DNA of 64,000 nt from Clytia hemisphaerica (taxonomy: Eukaryota > Cnidaria > Hydrozoa > Leptothecata > Clytiidae). The DNA lies in assembly GCA_902728285.1 (NCBI GenBank), contig CACVBU010000158.1, positions 434,001-498,000 of the forward strand, given 5' to 3'. Under the pieces are notes generated by a model. That model was not told the DNA's origin. It searched no databases and worked only from the letters and a program-made list of their open reading frames with translations. Of the stretch, positions 53,411 to 61,600 are shown piece after piece. Numbering within the stretch: position 1 is the stretch's first letter; each line of letters starts with the position of its first letter. The position numbers and the translations under genes were made by a program.

Positions 53411-54784
53411 TTAATTAAATTAAATGTTTCTAAAGAGCAGGACATGAAAAGCATGAGGGGTAAATCTCTTGAAAAAATCTGGTAAACTTACAGTATCCAA
53501 AAATTCCAAAAATCTCAAAAGTCTTTCCATTTCGTACACTTTTTCGGAAGTGATTTACCCCACGGACAATCATATAACAGAGTTTAGGTTGCACCATTTG
53601 TATTAGGTTGCACCATTTGTTTTAGGTTGCACCATTTGTAATTAGGCTTCTAATTTATTCTAATAAACTTGGTGTCCCTTCCTTCGGGTAAATATATGTT
53701 TTGAATTGAATTGAAGTTCTGATATCTTACACATTTTTTATGAGCTGAAATTTGCTCGTCTTTTGTCGATATTTTAATAAAAGCTTTTTAGCTAAAAGCT
53801 TTGACCTTTTTCAGGGCTGGTCAAAGAAATTTTTGAGAAAATGACCTAGAATGTAAAGCAACCCCAGTCGTGACTCGAAAGTTGGAGTTGCTTATAAAAA
53901 AATCCCCAAAATATGTATTGTACTATAAATTTGCTAACAGATTAGTTGAAATCATCAAGCATGAAGTTTTGTCGAGAACAATAAGAGACAATATAGTCGT
54001 TAGGGCTTACCTCGTTTCGTTTGTTGTTGATACTTTGATTTTTTTCGTGGAGTGTAAAAACTAGCCATCGTTTGTTGCCTTTATAATATATTAGGTGTGT
54101 CAGTGGGAGAGAGGTTTTTGAAAAGAGCGATTAGTGAGAAGAACCTGAAGTTATTGATGGTGTCTGAATTCACGGTCACACTGTTCTTAAAAAAGTATAT
54201 TTGAGAGCGACAAATTTTATTTTTTGGTGATGTGACCAGTGTTCTTGTAAGGAGAATTTAAATTTTGATCAAACGGAATTTTCGGGTGTGACTTGTGTTA
54301 CTGTAAGGAGAATTCAAATTTTGATCAAATTGCTACATAGCAAAATATCTCTAAATAGATACGATTTTCTCATTACTGACAATTGACATTTATATTACCG
54401 ATTTCTGAATCGGGATCGTTCCCGGTATATCATCATCAACCGATTTGACAGCACTTTATTTCTACCCAGCACCTAGCCCGGGGTCCATTTAGAGCTTTTT
54501 TATGGACTTTTTGGCGCTGATAAGTGGCCCGGTAGTATATGGTAATATTTTAGATGTTTTTGGAAGGTAAAAACAGCATGAAGCAATATTTTTATTTGAG
54601 AATAAGGGATTACATCAAAAAGCAAAGTTCAGCCAGAAGTAGACTCTAGTCTACCCAGCACCCAGGGAGCGAGACTGGAAGATAATTTTTTTTATTAAAA
54701 ATACCCTAAGGTTATTTTCTAAGGCAAGGAAACTGTTACTTAAGAATTTAGAGACAAAATTAATTACGTCTCCCTAAAATAAAA
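53411..54784. other. Non-coding; 17-bp tandem repeat
   Basis: TTAGGTTGCACCATTTGT is repeated about three times at 53585-53645. Around 54240-54330, GTAAGGAGAATTYAAATTTT with GATCAAA is repeated twice. No supported exon. Confidence 0.5.
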
Positions 54785-55174
54785 TCCCGGGGGGGGGGCA
54801 CTCAAGGTAAATGACCTACCAGACGTTCGGCCCTTAAGGGTAGGTTTTTCATAGTTCAGCTAGTGCACTGTAAGGGTAGGAAATTACAAAACTGCACTGA
54901 ACTGCACTGACATGTAAGGGTAGGAAATTGTGATAAAAGGCCAATTTTTTGGTAAAATTGGCACAAAATTGGTCAATTTTGGAGGAAAAATTCCACATTT
55001 TCTTGGAAAATTGCAAAAATTTTCGCCCTTGCGGGCGAGAAATTTTGAAAAAGTGCACTGTAAGGGTATGATTTTCCATGGAAATTCACTGCACTGTAAG
55101 GGTCCGATTTTAGAAGCCAAATTTTGGGCCGAACGTATGGTCGTTTTCAGATCGAGTGCCCCCCCCCCCCGGGA
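54785..55174. mobile_element. 390-bp element with C/G-run termini
   Basis: TCCCGGGGG, a G-run and GCACTC on the left; GAGTGC, a C-run and GGGA on the right. Inside, GTGCACTGTAAGGGTAGG and CACTGTAAGGGT recur about five times. A related half lies at about 490-560 in the first intron. ORFs across it are incidental. Confidence 0.75.
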
Positions 55175-55555
55175 ATAAAATAACTGCCTTTTAATATATG
55201 TTACCGAAGCGGGACGAAGATTTTCCTGAACATCGTGTGAAGGTGAAGTTCTGTTTACTTTTGGCTTGACTAGTAAATTTTCTGCTTACTTTAAAAACAT
55301 GTGGTCGGACGAAGGCTCGACTTCCGAAACGTGGACAAGAATCTTAGTGCGGGAAGGGGAAACTTTATTTCTTCTGACCTATTCAGTGTTTGTTGAGCGG
55401 CGGGTAGCTGTAGATACATGTAAGAATTCCAAAAATGTACGAGATATAGCACCGCTCGAGAGTTATATTAAAATGCAAAATAGAAAAGATTTGTGGGAAA
55501 CCAACTTGGAAGAGCCCTCTCCCAGCAGTTGGCGTGCGTGTGGGTGTGATTGGGG

Positions 55556-55745
55556 GTATTTTTTGGCGTGATCGCGTGATTCGGCATTTTTTTTGGCATG
55601 ATGCGTGATAGGGAACAAATTTGAGGCGTGATGCGTGATTTTGCCTATTTTTTCTCGAATTTTACGTGATCAAAAAATTTCGGTTATTTTCGTAATCGTG
55701 ATAAAAAAAATTTTGCGTGATGGCGTGGCGTGATGAGGGTGGTGG
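55556..55745. repeat. GCGTGAT motif cluster
   Basis: GCGTGAT or CGTGAT occurs about ten times within 190 bp at irregular spacing, twice head to tail (GCGTGATGCGTGAT). Confidence 0.7.
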
Positions 55746-56005
55746 AAAAATTTGGCCATTTTCACGAAAATTTAATTTTAATTTTAGATTATATTTTGAT
55801 TAGGAAAATTAAATAATTAAAAAAAGCCGAAAACGGGGCAGAATCACGAAAATGAATATTTTTGTTTCGAAATAAATTAAATAGAACATAAACACGCCTT
55901 TTTCAAATCCCCCAAATAAGTTCCCAAATTTAATTTTTTCTAGCATCCACTAAATTAAATTCCCACTATAATTAAGTTTTTTAAATCTTCATCTGAATCT
56001 TGAAA

Positions 56006-56245
56006 GGAGCCATCCATATAGTAAGTACGCAGTGAAGGGGGGAGAGGGGACTAGGCTGCACGCATCCCCTCTGATATGATTTGATATATAACAAAATAAA
56101 TTCTGGGGATGCGTGCAGCCTAAGAGGGGACTAGCAAAAAAGCGTACGCCTATTGTTTAAATGACGTGTTTTCTTTTGTTCTCTGCGTACAAGGGGGGTA
56201 TCAAATATTAGGAAAGTTGTTGCGTACGTACTATATGGACGACAA
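56006..56245. mobile_element. MITE, GGGGCCATCCATATAGT family (copy 2, hosting a nested element)
   Basis: CCATCCATATAGTAAGTACG at the left and CGTACGTACTATATGGA at the right. The interior matches the 24496-24671 copy in reverse orientation (ATTGTTTAAATGACGT, GTTCTCTGCGTACA). It is interrupted by the 71-bp element at 56052-56122. Confidence 0.85.
56052..56122. mobile_element. 71-bp nested TIR element with 9-bp TSD
   Basis: Perfect 18-bp TIRs TAGGCTGCACGCATCCCC and its inverse, with a 35-bp AT-rich centre. AGAGGGGAC at 56043-56051 and 56123-56131 is the target duplication. It inserted into an existing MITE. Confidence 0.9.
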
Positions 56246-56461
56246 TTTTTTTGAAACAAGTAAAATATTAAATATAACAATGGAGAATTTTAAAAACATT
56301 TTTTAACTCTTTAAAAATATAGATTTATTTACATGAAAAGTTACAGTTCAATTATTTTGTCTATATAAAAAGGGTTCGTTTAATCGTTCAGCTGGTAACA
56401 AATTAAAGTCTTTTTAATCGTACAAGTCCATCCAAGCAATGATTTTCAACAACGAATACAA

Positions 56462-56491
56462 ACCACACCAAACCAAACCAAACCAAACCAA
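56462..56491. repeat. (AACCA)n microsatellite
   Basis: ACACCAAACCAAACCAAACC-type run of about five units. Confidence 0.8.
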
Positions 56492-57178
56492 GGGATTTAT
56501 TTAAGTTGATTTACATTGGTAGAGAAAAAAACACATGATTTTCCAATAAGCTAAGGGCAAACCAATCCAGACAACAGACAAGCTAATTTAACGATGTAGT
56601 ATTTTTTGATCACTTTAAATCAAGTAGAATTTTCTTGAAAACGTTAACATCAGCAACCTTTCCAATAATCAAATTTTCAATGAAATCTTTAAATGTGAGC
56701 AAACTGACGGTAATGTTTTATCCACAGTAAAAGCAACAGTATAACGGTGAACTACCATCTGTGATTCGAGATCTAATGCATAATAGAAATAATAATAGAA
56801 TTCATTATGGATAATAATAGAATTCATTATGGAGCTAGAAGCACACTATAAACGGTTGGCAATGATTTCAAATGCCAATACAGATCAATTTCAAAACAAA
56901 TCAAAGTTCACGGTATACAGTAGAGCTCTATAAAAGTATATTTATAATATCTATCAAATGAACTGGGCAAATAAGCTTGAAAATAACTGAAAATTAAAGT
57001 ACCTGATTTTCAATTGAAGAACATCAATGTTGTTTGTTGTAGGGGAGAGCTGCTATAATCATTTTGCAATTAGTGAATATATACATACATTCATGACTTG
57101 GTACTGATCGAGGAGAAATTTGGTCGTAATCCTGTAAAAGGAAAATTATTTTATGCAATTACATAGACAGGCTAGCTT

Positions 57179-57320
57179 ACACGTTTTTTATTAGAACATA
57201 CCCTTAAGTGTTCTGGAAAGAAATTAAGAACAAGCTTAAGAACATTTTTTAGGCTGGAAATTTGCAAGAAAATAAGTCCATCTAGCCGAAATATTTGGTG
57301 TTCTAATAAAAAAATATGTA
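57179..57320. mobile_element. 142-bp MITE, ACACGTTTTTTATTAGAAC family
   Basis: ACACGTTTTTTATTAGAACA at the left and TGTTCTAATAAAAAAATATGT-type end at the right. AGTGTTCTGG, TTAAGAACA and AGGCTGGAAA inside match the 3166-3532 element. Confidence 0.7.
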
Positions 57321-58454
57321 CTCATCTTTATTTGTGCTAAACTAGTTATAACAGGTTATAACACCTGAATAGCTCTGTAAAAGAGACTCATCAATATTGA
57401 AAAAAAATCAACATGAAGCCTGATACGATTGAGCGAGGAAAGAATACAATATATTGTTGTTGCTGTTCAAAAAACTTGCGATGCACTAACCTGTTTTTGT
57501 GTGTTTTTTCTCTGTATATACTTTGATTTAGTATTTTTGGACCAATTCAACGTATGCATGATACCAATGATGATTCAAATTAACTGGCTGTTTCTTTAGA
57601 TGGTTAGCAATGGATCCACATTAACAATCATTTCACGAACATAAATCCCATCACAATGACACCAATAACAATACTTAACCACAAATAATTAACGATTTTG
57701 ACAAAGACAAATTCCATTACAATACTTATAAATCAATCCAATACAAGTCCAGCATTTTAATATTTTTGTTCATGTTATTTTAAATGTTTTGTATCTTAAA
57801 ATAGTTGTTAAATGAATTGATTTTGTAAATTTAATAAACAGAAAAATAACAGAAGTATAAAATTTACAAAAATAAATACAATTTTAAATCTTATCTACAA
57901 ATGCTATTAAAAAATTTGTAAAAATAAATAAATGCTTAAAATTACATAAAAATTTCAAATCCAAAAATATAAAAAATGCTTATTTTAAATCTTATCTACA
58001 AAATGCTATAAAAAAATCAAAATAATAAATGGCATAAAATTATATAAAAATTTCAAATCCAAAAATAAAAAAAGAAGCTATTTATTATATAAATATCATA
58101 AAAAGTGACTTTAAAAGAGAAAAATACTGAGGAGTTAATTTTTTCCTATTGCTTCGAAATATTCAAAATAATCTTTGATGCAAAAAACTCTTTGTTTCTT
58201 CCAAATTGCCTTTGTATGTAAATTTTCAGTGTTAAAAATATATTTTGAAGTTCATGAAAACCTAGTTTTTAATTGTTTGCTACAAATCAACCTGCCCTTG
58301 TTGTATATTTTAATCAACTAAAAATTTACATACACAGACAAGGTGAGAGAGGTATAAAAAGAAGATGCAAAATGTAATAGAAAAAAAGAGCTGCAATGCC
58401 TAATCGAGTCAAAAAGAATATTGCATCCCCCTCACACCCCAATTGCCTATCCCA
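57321..58454. other. No gene recognised
   Basis: Very AT-rich. At 57880-58080 ATCTTATCTACAAAATGCTA and AAATTTCAAATCCAAAAATA recur in three imperfect units of about 110 bp. Confidence 0.5.
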
Positions 58455-58460
58455 TTGAAT

Positions 58461-58584
58461 TTAAGCCGACGGCTAGAAGTGAATCTTTAATCTTGTATGA
58501 AAAGCATGCGGGCCGCATAACTTTGGTACGATTGAACTTGCTTCAATTCCTACCACACAGATTCACTTCTAGCCTTTGGCTTAA
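58461..58584. repeat. Inverted repeat, 26-nt arms
   Basis: TTAAGCCGACGGCTAGAAGT, then GAATCT, mirrored by AGATTCACTTCTAGCCTTTG, then GCTTAA, with about 72 nt between. Sits 80 bp beyond the Helitron 2 ORF stop. Confidence 0.8.
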
Positions 58585-58663
58585 ACTCATTGGCCTACCC
58601 CCATCCCCTCCCTCCCCAGATAAGCAGGCTAAGTAAGCTATATGGTTATGCATGTTTGAATAT

Positions 58664-61600
58664 TTAGGAATTGTTCAATAGAGTGAAGCAAGCTCCATCA
58701 TGGTCTGAAAAATATATATCTTTAACAAAGCATTGTACTTCTTTTTTATCTAAGTAAGTCTTTTTCAAATACACATGATCAAGAAGACCACCTGCCAAAT
58801 GAGTAGGTTCATTCACTATCAGTTTGTATGACGAGAGCACATCAGCAAGGTCTTCATTTGCAGCATCCAAAGCATCAATATTGAAATCTCCAAGGATAAT
58901 CTGTACTTCATCATATAAAAGTGTTCTCAGTTCTTCAAGAAAAGTATTTCTTGAAAAGTTAGGTGGCTTGTACAAGAGTAGAAGTGTAATAGGTTGCTCA
59001 CTAAATGTCTCTTTTTTAAACATTATCTGTGTATAACCAGCTGCTTTTTGGCATTCTAAAATTTCTATTGAAGAATTTGCACAACATGCAGTGTTTTGAA
59101 ATCTATTGACTGAATTATTATTGTAATCAATTTTGAAATTTTGCAACGATTCATCAATGTCATTTGTTTCACTTGAAGGTGACAGTTGAGTTTCAGTAAG
59201 GCATATCAAGTCACTGCTGATCAAAGTATCTGAATGAACCATGTCAATGACATGTTTTTTGAAAGATCTGACATTTAAAAGTGAAATGTGCAAATGTTTA
59301 CTGGAAGTCAAAGCAGGTGAAAAAGTTTCAACTTTTTGCAAAGAACTTTCTCTCCTTAATCGTTCATATTCAATGCCTGCTTCATTGTTAACACGGATAT
59401 GCTTTCTATTGTATTCACCAATCAGAAATAACCCATTTATATTTGTCACTCTGGATAAATTTACATACATTTGGCCTTCATTGAAAGCTTTTTGAGCAAA
59501 TAATTCAAAGCTTACTACTGCAGATTGTAGTGTTAATCCTTGGACTTTATGACTTGTACAGGCATAAGACAAGACTAGAGGAAATTGTGTTCTTCTGACC
59601 ATTAAAGGTTTTTCTTTACTTCTTTTATTCTTATTTTTCCTTGTGTTGAAGGTACATTCTGCTCTTTCAATCAAAGTCCAACTGTTTTCTCTACATACTT
59701 GATCTAAATTTGATCCTTTTTTACCTGCTTTTGTATCATCAAGTTTAACATAGATACCTGATATCTTATTAACTGAATTAAATTTAAAACCCATAACTGT
59801 TCCAACTTGACCATTAACCAGTCTATCTGTTATGTCAATATTTTTGGAAATTAAAATGCGTGCACCAACTTTCAATTCAAGCACACGCGCTAGACCACCT
59901 GTTTCTCTTGCTTTAGCACTTTCGATAAACTTCATATCTGAACTTGTCAAATGTTTTGGCACCTCATCTTGTGCGGTAATCAAATGCATTTCAGTTGATA
60001 GTTCATTAAGTTTCTTCAAATTGTAAGCATCAACCGGTTTGTTTTCTGCAAAGATATGAGTCACGTCTGCTGGGTAATTTGGGCTGTCCTTAGAAATGAA
60101 TCTTGATTTCAAAAGCTCTTCTTTTTCATCATCTAGTTCACCTACACGAATTTGATTCAAAAGGTCAACAAAATGTATATCATCTCTTTGCCTCATAACT
60201 TCAGTTAATTCAGCCATTTGGAAACTTCTCCACAGTTCAAACCCGTATAATTCATCCATAAGAGAAGGTCTATCATGGGATTCACGTTTCTTATTTTCAT
60301 TGCCATTATTGGGATCTTTTTTAAGAATAGGAACTTTGTAAATGGGATCCTTAAAAATAGGTGGAAGTTGATATAAATCGCCACATAATAAAACTGACTT
60401 TCCAGCAAATGGCTTTTTCACATTAAATACATCCCGCAACCTTTGATCAATTTTTCTGAACAAACGATTAGGCACCATAGAAATTTCATCAATCATAATT
60501 ACTTCAACACATGCAAGCTTTATTTGCAAATTTGCTTTAGATGAACCACTCAATGAAAAGAACTCTGTTGTAGGAATGATCAATCCTGTATGAATAGTAG
60601 TTCCATTCACATTAATTGCTGCTACACCAGTTGGAGCAAGCACTAGAATCCTTTCTTTAGTTGGTTCTCCTCCTCTGTACATTAGAAGTTTAGACAAAGA
60701 ATGATAAATGGTTGTGAGCAAATGGCTTTTTCCTACACCTCCACCGCCGGTTAAGAAAATACGAAATGGCTCAATATTTCTTGGTACTTTCGAAGAAAGG
60801 TTCTTTACAAAATCTCTTCCCCATTTGTGAACAATGTCAAATACTTCTCTTTGTTGATGATTTAAAGATCTTATGCGCACATTGATTTCGTTGTCTGGGA
60901 GCAAAATTGATTCCATTGGAATAGCCGCTCTAAGGCCAGAAGTGTCATTGTTACTTTCATCCTCTGACTCATCTTCATTGTTTTGATTTCTACTTTGAAG
61001 CTCTGCATTTGTATCGTCATTTTCCTGTTGCTCATAATCATTCATATTGAGTATCAAGTCAGTTCTGTATCGTTCTAAGGCATCATCTACCAAACCGGCA
61101 TATGGTTGGATCAAAGCTCTATTCCTCTCGATAGTTTCAATAATACCAGGTTCTAGCAGCTTTGCAGTGTAAGTCTTTTCTACTTCTGACAACAATTCAT
61201 TTTCATCGTGGAATGGCAAATATAACATCAGGAGATGGTGTGCATAATCTTCTGGGTTCTTGTTTCTATTAGGTTCATAAAGGCGAAGGACTAGTGGAAC
61301 TTTGCGACATTTAAGTTTACCTTTCATTGATCTTAATTTAATATTCTTCGGATAATTATTTGACGGATGATTAGATTCTACCAAATTATCTTCAAGCTGA
61401 TTAGGTTGACAATCATTTTCACTGCATTCCTCATAGACAACAGTATAAAACCTTAAAAACTCTGCATAGCACATTTCAGCAACGGGTTTGTAAATTCCAC
61501 TTGTATCTTTTGGTCTATCACAATATCTATCCAGCATATTCTTTTTGAAGATTGAAGTGCTATCTTCGGGTAATTGGCTGATTTCATCTTCACTGAGACA

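Noticed and set aside
54849-55178. Overlapping ORFs on both strands
   Set aside because: Located inside the C/G-run element with repeated CACTGTAAGGGT; incidental.
55266-55571. 101-codon ORF
   Set aside because: No domain, splice context or repeat-borne family recognised; length is within chance for a GC-richer stretch.
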